Source: Arthrobacter sp. Br18 (GTDB lineage: Bacteria > Actinomycetota > Actinomycetes > Actinomycetales > Micrococcaceae). From it: a stretch of DNA of 41,094 nt. How positions within the stretch are numbered: position 1 is the first letter of the stretch; the number at the start of each line of letters is the position of its first letter. A model generated the notes under the pieces. That model did no database searches and was not told where the DNA came from. It worked only from the letters and a program-made list of their open reading frames with translations. The position numbers were made by a program, and so were the translations under genes. Positions 1 to 7,123 of this stretch are shown piece by piece. The DNA lies in assembly GCF_000520555.1 (NCBI RefSeq), contig NZ_KI914852.1, positions 13,556 through 54,649 on the forward strand. The letters run 5' to 3'.

Positions 1-30
1 CATCCGGTAGCGCGCACCTGCCGTGGCAGA

Positions 31-53
31 CCTGCCGGACACGCGCCGGCAGG
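31..53 (-). terminator. Hairpin downstream of arsC1
   Basis: A perfect 8-bp inverted repeat, CCTGCCGG and CCGGCAGG, is separated by 7 bases and begins about 43 bases past the stop of the minus-strand arsC1. There is no clear U-tract, so it is a possible GC-rich actinobacterial-style terminator only. The rest of 1-95 shows no gene. Confidence 0.4.
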
Positions 54-95
54 CGCTGCGCCCGGTACCGCTCGTTCCTCCGGCAGACCCCAGGC

Positions 96-518
96 CTATG
101 GCTTCGCCAGTTGGTTGAAGAGTGACCTGACACGCTGGTCGATGTCGTCGCGGACCAGACGCATCCGTTCCATGCCCTCGATGCCGCGGCGGCTCGGATC
201 GTCGGTTTCCCACCACTCGTAGCGGGTTCCGTCGATCGCCTCGAGTTGGGCTTCAGCCCCGAGGATAATGACGACGTCGGCCGCTTTCTGCGCTTCCAAA
301 CTGACACTTTTCGGGAACTCGCCGCTGAGATCCACGCCCACCTCGGCGAGTGACGAGGCTGACAACTGGTTGATGGCAGTGCCGGGTTTCGTGCCGGCCG
401 ACGCGACGGTGACGGCATCTCCCGCGACCTTCCGCATGAGCCCTGCCGCCATCTGTGACTTGCCCCCGTTCTTCACGCAGACGAACAGGACAGCGGGCTT
501 GCTGGCCTTGTATCTCAC
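96..518 (-). CDS. arsC1: Arsenate reductase, mycothiol-transferase type (ArsC1-like)
   Basis: This 140-residue protein belongs to the low-molecular-weight phosphatase fold of arsenate reductases. The active-site loop near residues 12-22 reads [11 protein letters not shown]: the nucleophilic Cys14 is present, but the usual CX5R arginine is Lys20. From memory, the mycothiol-dependent ArsC1/ArsC2 of Corynebacterium glutamicum share this NGGKSQ loop and the downstream SAGTKP, NQLS and MERMR segments seen here. In that family arsenate is attached to mycothiol by ArsC and then released as arsenite by mycoredoxin. The ATG at 518 overlaps the arsR stop in an ATGA arrangement, so arsR and arsC1 form a translationally coupled minus-strand operon. 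The acidic DDPS segment near residue 107 would hold the general-acid Asp. Product class is well supported; dependence on mycothiol is inferred from family resemblance. Confidence 0.88.
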   Translation of the reverse strand: MRYKASKPAVLFVCVKNGGKSQMAAGLMRKVAGDAVTVASAGTKPGTAINQLSASSLAEVGVDLSGEFPKSVSLEAQKAADVVIILGAEAQLEAIDGTRYEWWETDDPSRRGIEGMERMRLVRDDIDQRVRSLFNQLAKP

Positions 519-904
519 GCGGGTCTCATTTCAGGGGTGGGGCAGGACTCGCTGAGGACGCCGGCGAGGGTGTTCAGCGCTCCGGGTACAACCGAATAGT
601 ATGCCCACACTCCGCGCTTCTCGCGGTGCAGGATCCCCGCGTCCACCAGGATCTTCAGGTGGTGCGACACCGTCGGCTGCCCCAGGTCAAGCGGCTCGGT
701 CAGGTCACAGACGCACGCTTCACTGCCGGGGCTTGAGGAGATCAGCGAGACAAGGCGCAACCGGTTGGGATCGGCAATCGCCTTGAACTGCTTCGAGAGT
801 TCAAGGGCTCGTCCTGCGCTCATTGCCGGCGAACCCGAAGGAGTGCAGCAGGGCGTGGGGTCAGCAACCAGCAGTCCAGGAGGAACTACGGAAATCGTGG
901 TCAT
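515..904 (-). CDS. arsR: ArsR-family arsenite-responsive repressor
   Basis: This is a 129-residue winged-helix ArsR/SmtB protein. The recognition helix segment is [15 protein letters not shown] (about 76-90), followed by the wing [10 protein letters not shown]. The metalloid site appears split: Cys19-Cys20 lie in the N-terminal arm and Cys64/Cys66 lie in the CVCDL motif. In C. glutamicum ArsR, arsenite is bound by an adjacent Cys pair in the N-terminal arm plus a Cys in the equivalent helix, so the same trigonal site is likely. I chose the ATG at 904 (MTTISVV); a longer reading from TTG at 931 would run into the operator. It is expected to repress both its own operon with arsC1 and the divergent acr3 operon until As(III) binds. 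Confidence 0.92.
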   Translation of the reverse strand: MTTISVVPPGLLVADPTPCCTPSGSPAMSAGRALELSKQFKAIADPNRLRLVSLISSSPGSEACVCDLTEPLDLGQPTVSHHLKILVDAGILHREKRGVWAYYSVVPGALNTLAGVLSESCPTPEMRPA

Positions 905-920
905 CCACCCATTATGCACC

Positions 921-977
921 GACATTGACAATCATCGATATCTTTCGCCATACTCGATATCGATAAGAATCAATGTC
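921..977. promoter_or_regulatory. Divergent ars operator (22-bp inverted repeat)
   Basis: Two 22-bp arms (921-942 and 956-977) form an inverted repeat with 18 of 22 matches and a 13-bp spacer. The outer 8 and inner 9 bases of each arm match perfectly. Each arm holds its own imperfect dyad of ATCGAT/ATCAAT type, resembling known ArsR sites, so two ArsR dimers could bind. It lies between the arsR start (904) and the acr3 start (1021), where both promoters must be. Confidence 0.75.
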
Positions 978-1020
978 TGCAATCTCGGGGGCGCACCCAG
1001 TCCCTCCATGAAGGAGCACG

Positions 1021-2145
1021 GTGAGCACCGACTCTCTATCCGGCCCACGGATCGCCGCCGCCCGCGGAAAACTTTCCACCCTTGACCGGTTCCTGCCGGT
1101 CTGGATCATCACCGCCATGGTCGCCGGCCTGCTGCTGGGCCGCTTCGTTCCCGGTATCGCCGGAGCACTCGACTCGGTGAAGGTTGCGAATGTTTCCCTG
1201 CCCATCGCCGTGGGGCTGCTGATCATGATGTACCCGGTCCTGGCGAAGGTCCGGTACAACGAAACCGGCACGGTGCTGAAGGACCGCAAGCTTCTGATCG
1301 CCTCACTGGTCCTGAACTGGCTGGCCGCGCCGGCTCTGATGTTCGCGCTGGCCTGGATCTTCCTGCCCGACCTGCCCGAATACCGCACCGGGCTCATCGT
1401 CGTGGGGCTTGCCCGGTGCATCGCCATGGTCATGATCTGGAACGACCTCGCCTGCGGTGATCGCGAAGCCGCAGCCGTCCTGGTCTTTCTCAACTCCGTC
1501 TTCCAGGTCCTCGCCTTCGGTGCCCTCGGCTGGGTGTACCTGCAGTGGCTGCCGAACCTCCTCGGACTGCCGACCACCAGCGCCGAATTCTCCTTCTGGA
1601 CCATCACTGCCAGTGTCCTGGTGTTCCTCGGCATCCCTCTGCTCGCAGGCTATCTGACCCGCACCCTGGGTGAGGAAGCCAGGGGACGCCAATGGTACGA
1701 GGAGCGGTTCCTCCCCAGGATCGGGCCATGGGCGCTCTACGGGCTGCTGTTCACCATCACCCTGCTGTTCGCGCTCCAGGGCGACGAAATCACCTCGAAC
1801 CCGTTCGACGTCGCACGGATCGCGCTGCCGCTGCTGGCCTACTTCCTCATCGTGTTCGCCGCAGGCATGATCCTCGGCCGATTCCTGAACTTCGGATACG
1901 CCCGCACCACCACGCTTGCCTTCACCGCTGCAGGCAACAACTTCGAACTGGCCATCGCTGTCGCCATAGCGACTTTCGGTGTCACCTCCGGTCAGGCGCT
2001 CGCCGGCGTGGTCGGCCCCCTCATCGAAGTGCCGGTCCTCGTCGCACTGGTCTACGCCGCCCTCTGGGCCCGCACCAGGTTCTTTTCCGCAACTGACGCC
2101 CCCATCCATCCCAGGATCGCTGATCCTGCCACCACGAAGGTATAG
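1021..2145 (+). CDS. acr3: ACR3-family arsenite efflux permease
   Basis: This 374-residue polytopic membrane protein has about ten hydrophobic helices and carries arsenite out of the cell using the proton-motive force. The family signature GLARCIAMVMIWNDLACGD (about 129-147) includes Cys133, the position essential in Corynebacterium Acr3, and the late helix has the conserved GPLIEVPV segment with its Glu. The GTG start at 1021 follows an AAGGAG ribosome site at about 1011-1016. It is first in the plus-strand ars operon, with arsC starting 3 bases after its stop. The length is normal for the family. The divergent operator upstream implies ArsR control. Confidence 0.95.
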   Translation: MSTDSLSGPRIAAARGKLSTLDRFLPVWIITAMVAGLLLGRFVPGIAGALDSVKVANVSLPIAVGLLIMMYPVLAKVRYNETGTVLKDRKLLIASLVLNWLAAPALMFALAWIFLPDLPEYRTGLIVVGLARCIAMVMIWNDLACGDREAAAVLVFLNSVFQVLAFGALGWVYLQWLPNLLGLPTTSAEFSFWTITASVLVFLGIPLLAGYLTRTLGEEARGRQWYEERFLPRIGPWALYGLLFTITLLFALQGDEITSNPFDVARIALPLLAYFLIVFAAGMILGRFLNFGYARTTTLAFTAAGNNFELAIAVAIATFGVTSGQALAGVVGPLIEVPVLVALVYAALWARTRFFSATDAPIHPRIADPATTKV

Positions 2146-2147
2146 CC

Positions 2148-2615
2148 ATGACTGAATTCCCCCTTCCGGCCTCCACACCCCCTGATCGCGCCGAGCCCGG
2201 GAAACCCTCCGTGCTGTTCGTCTGCGTCCACAATGCCGGCCGGTCGCAGATGGCCGCCGGACTCCTCGCGCACCTCTCCGAAGGCCGCATCGAAGTCCTT
2301 TCGGCCGGCTCGCAGCCCGCCGACCAGATCAACCCCTCAGCTGTCGAGGCGATGGCCGAAGAGGGTATCGACATCACCGCGGAAACCCCGAAGATCCTGA
2401 CCGACGACGCCGTCAGGGCCTCCGACGTCGTCATCACCATGGGCTGCGGTGATGAATGCCCGTACTTCCCCGGCAAACGCTATGAGGACTGGGTGCTCGA
2501 GGACCCGGCGGGCAAGGGCGTCGACTCCGTGCGCCCGATCCGCGACGAGATCAAGACCCGGATCCAGCAGTTGATCTCCGAACTGCTTCCGGCCGGAACA
2601 CCCGCCCGCTCGTAG
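2148..2615 (+). CDS. arsC2: Arsenate reductase, low-MW phosphatase type (CX5R)
   Basis: This is a 155-residue arsenate reductase. The loop FVCVHNAGRSQMA supplies Cys26 and Arg32 of the CX5R(S/T) phosphate-binding loop, and EDPAG (about 118-122) supplies the general-acid Asp. A Cys100-GDE-Cys104 pair followed by PYFPGKRYEDW is placed where thioredoxin-coupled ArsC proteins carry their redox cysteines. It therefore probably uses an intramolecular disulfide relay, unlike the Lys-loop enzyme at 96-518. It starts 3 bases after acr3. About 20 residues precede the core fold, slightly more than in many homologues. Confidence 0.92.
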   Translation: MTEFPLPASTPPDRAEPGKPSVLFVCVHNAGRSQMAAGLLAHLSEGRIEVLSAGSQPADQINPSAVEAMAEEGIDITAETPKILTDDAVRASDVVITMGCGDECPYFPGKRYEDWVLEDPAGKGVDSVRPIRDEIKTRIQQLISELLPAGTPARS

Positions 2616-2663
2616 ACCGGCACATCGACACTGTTGCACCGCACCCATCGAGGAGAACGCCCC

Positions 2664-4121
2664 ATGCCTGAGAACACAGCACTTCCCGTTGCCGTCATCG
2701 GCGCCGGCCCGATCGGGCTGTCCGCCGCCGTGCACCTCCTCGAACGGGGGATGACGCCGTTGATCTTCGAACAGGGAGCCCTGGGGGGAGCGGCCGTCCG
2801 GCAGTGGGGGCACATCCGCCTGTTCTCCCCGTGGCAGTACAACATCGATCCCGCGGCCCGCCGGCTCCTGGAACTCACGGGCTGGTCCGAACCCCGCCCC
2901 ACCGCCCTGCCCTACGGGCAGGAACTCGTCGAGGACTACCTCGAACCCCTGGCAGCCGTTCCGGCCATTGCTGACGCGCTGCACGTCAACACGCGGGTCC
3001 TTGCAGTCACGCGGCTCGGGATGGACAAAACCCGGACGAAGGACCGCGACGAGCAACCGTTCCTGATCCGGGTCGCAGGACCCGACGGCGTCCGGGACCA
3101 CCTGGTGCGGGGCGTCATCGATGCATCCGGCACCTGGAGCCAGCCCAACCCGCTGGGTCAGGCGGGCCTGCCCGCACTGGGTGAAGACTCCGCAGCAGAG
3201 TTCATCACCGCTCCCCTGCCGGATGTGATCGGTGAGCTGCGCAGCAGGTTCGCGGGCAAGCGGGTTCTGGTGGTCGGTGCCGGACACTCAGCAGCCAATA
3301 CCCTCATCAACCTGGGCCGAGTCGCCAGAGCCGCACCAGGAACCTCGATCGTGTGGGCGGTCCGGGGAACCGGGTCCGCGGACCGCCTCTACGGAGGCGG
3401 GGACCTCGACGGGCTGCCGGCCCGTGGGGTCCTCGGAAACCGCCTCCGGGCACTGGCCGAGGGCGGCGTCGTCGACCTGCTGACCTCGTTCACCATCACG
3501 GAGCTGGAGGCCGGTGGGAAGGCCCTGGCAGTCACCGCCACGACTGGGGCCGGGCAGCGGACGCTCGAGGTGGACGTCCTCGTCCCGGCCACCGGTTTCC
3601 GCCCCGACCTCGGCATCCTCCGTGAACTGCGCCTCGAGCTCGATCCTGCCGTCGAAGCGCCCCGCGCCCTGGGCCCGCTGATCGATCCCGAGTTCCATTC
3701 CTGCGGAACCGTACCCGCCCACGGCGCCGATGTCCTCGCCCACCCGGAGAAGGATTTCTACCTGGTCGGGATGAAAAGCTACGGGCGTGCTCCCACGTTC
3801 CTGCTCGCCACCGGCTACGAACAGGTTCGTTCCGTCGTCGCATCCATCGCGGGAGACCATGCGGACGCGTCCAGTCTGCATCTCGAACTGCCTGAAACCG
3901 GGGTCTGCAGTACTGACCTCGGCGGTTCCTGTGACGCGCCCGTCCCTTCTGCGCCTGCACCATCAACGGCAGCGGCCGTCGCAGCGCCGAACTGCTGCTC
4001 ATCCTCCACTCCCGAAGCCGACGCCCAGGTAGCCGCACCGCCCGCCGATGAGTCGGCCGGCGACTGCTGCGCGGGTCCACAGCTCGTCAGCATCGGGATT
4101 CCGACGGGCACCGCCCACTGA
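2664..4121 (+). CDS. ArsO-like FAD/NAD(P) flavoprotein with Cys-rich tail
   Basis: This 485-residue flavin monooxygenase-like protein has an FAD-binding GAGPIG loop (about 13-18), a second dinucleotide loop VVGAGHSAAN in the middle, and an ATG-type segment (VPATGF) before the C-terminal part. The ATG at 2664 is preceded by GAGGAG at 2650-2655. Flavoproteins of this type recur in ars operons, where they are called ArsO; their reaction is not firmly known to me. The last roughly 70 residues are unusual: a Pro/Ala/Ser-rich, probably disordered tail holding Cys415, Cys423, Cys444-Cys445 and Cys468-Cys469. Vicinal Cys pairs suit As(III) binding, so the tail may sense or buffer arsenite. The family assignment is fairly sure; the tail function is inference. 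Confidence 0.8.
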   Translation: MPENTALPVAVIGAGPIGLSAAVHLLERGMTPLIFEQGALGGAAVRQWGHIRLFSPWQYNIDPAARRLLELTGWSEPRPTALPYGQELVEDYLEPLAAVPAIADALHVNTRVLAVTRLGMDKTRTKDRDEQPFLIRVAGPDGVRDHLVRGVIDASGTWSQPNPLGQAGLPALGEDSAAEFITAPLPDVIGELRSRFAGKRVLVVGAGHSAANTLINLGRVARAAPGTSIVWAVRGTGSADRLYGGGDLDGLPARGVLGNRLRALAEGGVVDLLTSFTITELEAGGKALAVTATTGAGQRTLEVDVLVPATGFRPDLGILRELRLELDPAVEAPRALGPLIDPEFHSCGTVPAHGADVLAHPEKDFYLVGMKSYGRAPTFLLATGYEQVRSVVASIAGDHADASSLHLELPETGVCSTDLGGSCDAPVPSAPAPSTAAAVAAPNCCSSSTPEADAQVAAPPADESAGDCCAGPQLVSIGIPTGTAH

Positions 4122-4209
4122 CCGCCAGCCTCCGCACTCCTTCCCGGCTCCACCGACCGATGGCTGCAGTGACCCTGAGGTCAGAGCCTGCGGATGGGAT
4201 ACTTGCTCA

Positions 4210-5376
4210 ATGCCTACGGTCCGCTTCGTTTCTGATCAGTTCGACACCAATACCCTCACCAGCCGCTTCACTCGGTCCGGTCAAGTGAGGTGGGCCGCAT
4301 TCTCCTTCGTGGCGTTGCTGCTGACCGGGTGTGGGTCGGATTACCCGCTGGGCGAGGAGCAGCGGAGTGCCGCCGAGCAGAATACCTCGACGTTGGAAGG
4401 CAGCACCACAGGCGGCGGTTCAACGGCACAGAACTCCGCGATGACGGCCTGGCGGGCAGGGTTCAGTTCCCTGCACCCGAAGGTACAGGTCCAGTATGCG
4501 TCCGTGGGATCCGGAGCCGGCCGTGCTGGCCTTATCGAAGGCGCAACCCAGTTCGCCGGCTCCGACGCATATCTGCAGGACGAGGAAATCGCGGATGCGC
4601 AGCAAACCTGCGGAGCTGACGGTGCCATCAACATCCCTGCCTATATCTCACCGATCAGTATCGCCTTCAACCTCCCGGGTATCGACGATTTGAACTTCGA
4701 CGCTGAAACCATCGGCAAGATCTTTCGGAGCGAGATCACCCAGTGGAACGAACCGGACCTTGCTGCCCTGAACCCGGATGTGGATCTGCCTGACCGGCGG
4801 ATGACGGTGGTGAGCCGGTCCGATGACTCCGGAACGACCGAGAACTTCACCGAGTACCTGCACGAAGCCGCCCCGGACGTGTGGACTGATGACCCGGACG
4901 GGACATGGCCGGGCAGCCTGCGCAATGAGAACGCCCAGGGAAACACCGGGGTCGTCAGCACTGTGGTGCGCACCGAAGGCGCCATCACCTACGCCGACGA
5001 TTCACTGGTCGACGACACCCTGGGCAAGGGGACACTGAAGGTCGGCGAGGATTTCGTACCGGTCAGCGCGGAGGCCGCCGCCGCCGCGGTCGCCGTCTCC
5101 TCGCGTGTGGAGGGACGCGGCGAACACGACATCGCGCTTGAGCTGGACCGCACCACCACCGCACCCGGCGCGTATCCCCTCGTCCTGGTGTCCTACCTGA
5201 TCTATTGCAGCGAGTACATCGACCCGGCCGCGGTGGAACTGGTGAAAACCTTCGGGTTGTATGTGGTCAGCCCGGAGGGCCAGCAGCTCGCCAGCGATTC
5301 GGCCAAAAGCGCACCCATGCCGGAGGCGTTGGCGGCAGAAGCCAAAGCGGCCGTCGAATCCATCGCGGTACGCTGA
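4210..5376 (+). CDS. pstS: PstS-like phosphate-binding lipoprotein
   Basis: This is a 388-residue solute-binding protein of the PstS family, which captures phosphate outside the membrane for the Pst ABC importer. A basic, hydrophobic segment ends in the lipobox LLLTGC (Cys41 from the ATG at 4210). The N-region before it is long, and a GTG near 4286 would give a conventional short lipoprotein signal. The ligand motifs include GSDAYL, ISPIS and SRSDDSGTT. No pstC, pstA or pstB follows, so this copy is separated from a Pst operon. It sits 88 bases after the arsenic flavoprotein in the same direction. PstS-like genes are common beside ars genes; discrimination between phosphate and arsenate is a plausible role, but only inferred. 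Confidence 0.85.
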   Translation: MPTVRFVSDQFDTNTLTSRFTRSGQVRWAAFSFVALLLTGCGSDYPLGEEQRSAAEQNTSTLEGSTTGGGSTAQNSAMTAWRAGFSSLHPKVQVQYASVGSGAGRAGLIEGATQFAGSDAYLQDEEIADAQQTCGADGAINIPAYISPISIAFNLPGIDDLNFDAETIGKIFRSEITQWNEPDLAALNPDVDLPDRRMTVVSRSDDSGTTENFTEYLHEAAPDVWTDDPDGTWPGSLRNENAQGNTGVVSTVVRTEGAITYADDSLVDDTLGKGTLKVGEDFVPVSAEAAAAAVAVSSRVEGRGEHDIALELDRTTTAPGAYPLVLVSYLIYCSEYIDPAAVELVKTFGLYVVSPEGQQLASDSAKSAPMPEALAAEAKAAVESIAVR

Positions 5377-5525
5377 CCCGACAATTTGGCCTGCGACACG
5401 GCACGGAACCTTCGGATCCCCACCGACGGCGCTCCGGCAGGAATCGGCTACAACGACGGGCTGTTCGCGGTCACCTTCGACGGGGCCGAACGCGGACGGG
5501 TGAAGCCTTCCCCGACCTGTCCTAC

Positions 5526-5609
5526 GCAGAGGAAAACCCCGACGCACCGGGTTCGGGGAACAGCCCGATCGAAACCGTCAGGGGTGTCGGATACCGTATG
5601 GCCCTCTGA
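5526..5609 (+). pseudogene. C-terminal remnant of an OmpR-type response regulator
   Basis: The last residues of this reading, AEENPDAPGS followed by PIETVRGVGYRM and a stop, match the end of OmpR/PhoB winged-helix response regulators, whose final strand normally reads (I/L)xTVRGxGYR(F/M). Nothing upstream in this frame resembles the rest of the domain or a receiver domain. Only the tail of the gene survives. Its position just after pstS suggests that a PhoB/RegX-like two-component gene was once here, as two-component regulators often accompany pst genes. Confidence 0.6.
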
Positions 5610-5786
5610 TGTGAAATACGCTGGGTGGAGGTTCCGGGGACATCCCGTTGATCCGCGGCCGGGCCGAAGCCCGCCGGGGTCAGCTGGAGAAACACTCCAG
5701 GGTTCCCGAGGGTGCCCGCAGGCTCGGGACGGTCAACGGGCGGACTGGCGTGGGAAGTGTCCTCCGTCGGCGTGCCAGATTCAATC

Positions 5787-5803
5787 ATGAGAGCAATTCT
5801 CAT
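5787..5803. promoter_or_regulatory. 17-bp palindrome upstream of the ATP-grasp gene
   Basis: ATGAGA and TCTCAT form a perfect inverted repeat around GCAAT, in the AT-richest part of the local intergenic region about 100 bases before the gene at 5903. It resembles Fur/Zur-family operators (TGA-rich arms) but is not a clear consensus match. Confidence 0.35.
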
Positions 5804-5902
5804 ACTTTCCCGATAGCGTTGAGCCCGGGCAGGGGTGGCCCGTCGTTAATCGCCAACCGACGCTGCGCTCAGCAGCACCGAGATCATGTTTGAGGTTCGA
5901 GT

Positions 5903-7102
5903 TTGAGAAACACCGATGACGAGGCGCCCGCAGCCGACCCCGCGGTGCGGGACAAGGCCGCCGGGCGTGCTCAGCGGAAAGCACTGATCGTCAGCACAGG
6001 CCGCGACCGCGGGGCGCTGGCGGCAGCCCGGTCGCTTCGCCGCGATGGGTGGTACGTGGGGGTCGGCACGCCCGATTCGGGTGGGATGCTCGCTGCCTCG
6101 CGCGCCTGCGACGCACGCCATCTAGTGCCCCGCGCGCGCCACGACGGTGCAGGTTTCGTCGCGGGCGTCCGCGAAGCCGTGGAAGCAGGCGGCTACGACG
6201 TCGTATTCGGCGGCGGCGACGACTGGATGGCCGCCCTGGCCGCGTATCGGTCCCAAATTCCCACACTCGTCGCCCATCCCGAGTCCGACGTGGTGGAAGC
6301 AGCCCTCGACAAGGTGCGGCTCGCATACTCTGCAGCAAAGGTGGGGCTCGCCGCCCCCGTCACCAAGCCGGCCACGGAGCAGGCGATGCGGGAGTGGCAG
6401 GGCCCGGTCGTGGTCAAATGCCGCGAACACTGGTCGCCCGGCCAGACCCGGCCGCACCGCATCGAGGCCAAGCTTTTCCCCGGCATCACGGCCGCGCAGA
6501 AGCAGATCGACCGGATCCGGCAGGCCGGAGCCGAACCGGTGCTGCAGCAGGTGATCCACGGCAGTCTGGGCGCACTGATCGGCGTCTTCTCCGGGGGCCG
6601 CCTCAGCGGCCGGACGCAGCAGGTATCAACACGGCTGTGGCCCACGCCCAACGGCGCGTCGGCGCGTGCGGAGACCATTCCGGTCGATGAGGAGCTCGCG
6701 CGCAGGACCGAGGCGCTTCTTTCCGAGCTGGGCTGGCACGGTCTGGTCGAGCTTCAGTTCCTCACGGGCGAGGATGGCGTGCCGCACCTGATCGACCTCA
6801 ACGGTCGCTTCTTCGGCTCGATGGCGCTGGCCAATACTGCCCGTCCGGGATTGACGGATGCCTGGGGCCGGCTGGCGATGGGCGAGTCCGTGGACCACCT
6901 CGATGATGCCGAGACCGGGGTGCGCTACACCTGGCTGGCCGGGGACCTGCGCCGGGCCAGGGTGGAGCGGCGCGGAGGCCTGGTCGCCGACGTCGTGAAT
7001 ACCCTGGGATGGTCACGGGGTGCCCAGCACAGTATCTGGGACCGCCGCGACCTGGGCCCTACCCTGAGCCTTGCGGCGGGGCGTTTCGCGCGCGGCTCCT
7101 GA
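5903..7102 (+). CDS. ATP-grasp domain protein (carboxylate-amine ligase type)
   Basis: This is a 399-residue ATP-grasp enzyme. A Rossmann-like N-terminal third (ALIVSTGRDRGALAAARSL, about 28-46) precedes the ATP-grasp core, with the ATP-binding lysine in GPVVVKCREH, the VELQFL strand and the metal-binding LIDLNGRFFGS segment. Such enzymes join a carboxylate to an amine or thiol through an acyl-phosphate. The substrate is not evident. The start is TTG at 5903, about 9 bases after TGAGG; there is no better upstream ATG. The gene converges on the MurJ-like flippase, 21 bases between stops, so the two are not an operon. A role in cell-surface or secondary metabolite assembly is possible but not shown. 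Confidence 0.8.
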   Translation: MRNTDDEAPAADPAVRDKAAGRAQRKALIVSTGRDRGALAAARSLRRDGWYVGVGTPDSGGMLAASRACDARHLVPRARHDGAGFVAGVREAVEAGGYDVVFGGGDDWMAALAAYRSQIPTLVAHPESDVVEAALDKVRLAYSAAKVGLAAPVTKPATEQAMREWQGPVVVKCREHWSPGQTRPHRIEAKLFPGITAAQKQIDRIRQAGAEPVLQQVIHGSLGALIGVFSGGRLSGRTQQVSTRLWPTPNGASARAETIPVDEELARRTEALLSELGWHGLVELQFLTGEDGVPHLIDLNGRFFGSMALANTARPGLTDAWGRLAMGESVDHLDDAETGVRYTWLAGDLRRARVERRGGLVADVVNTLGWSRGAQHSIWDRRDLGPTLSLAAGRFARGS

Positions 7103-7123
7103 CTCCCGGTTCTCCTGGCGAGC

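Larger units (their letters stand above)
5377..5902. other. Intergenic region with gene debris
   Basis: This stretch of about 520 bases has no intact gene. It holds an apparent response-regulator remnant ending at 5609 and a palindrome at 5787-5803. An in-frame stretch just after the pstS stop (about 5386-5510) translates cleanly but I do not recognise it. Confidence 0.5.

Noticed and set aside
1303-2178. 291-residue open frame on the minus strand
   Set aside because: Antisense to acr3; Gly/Glu/Asp-rich shadow with no recognisable domain.
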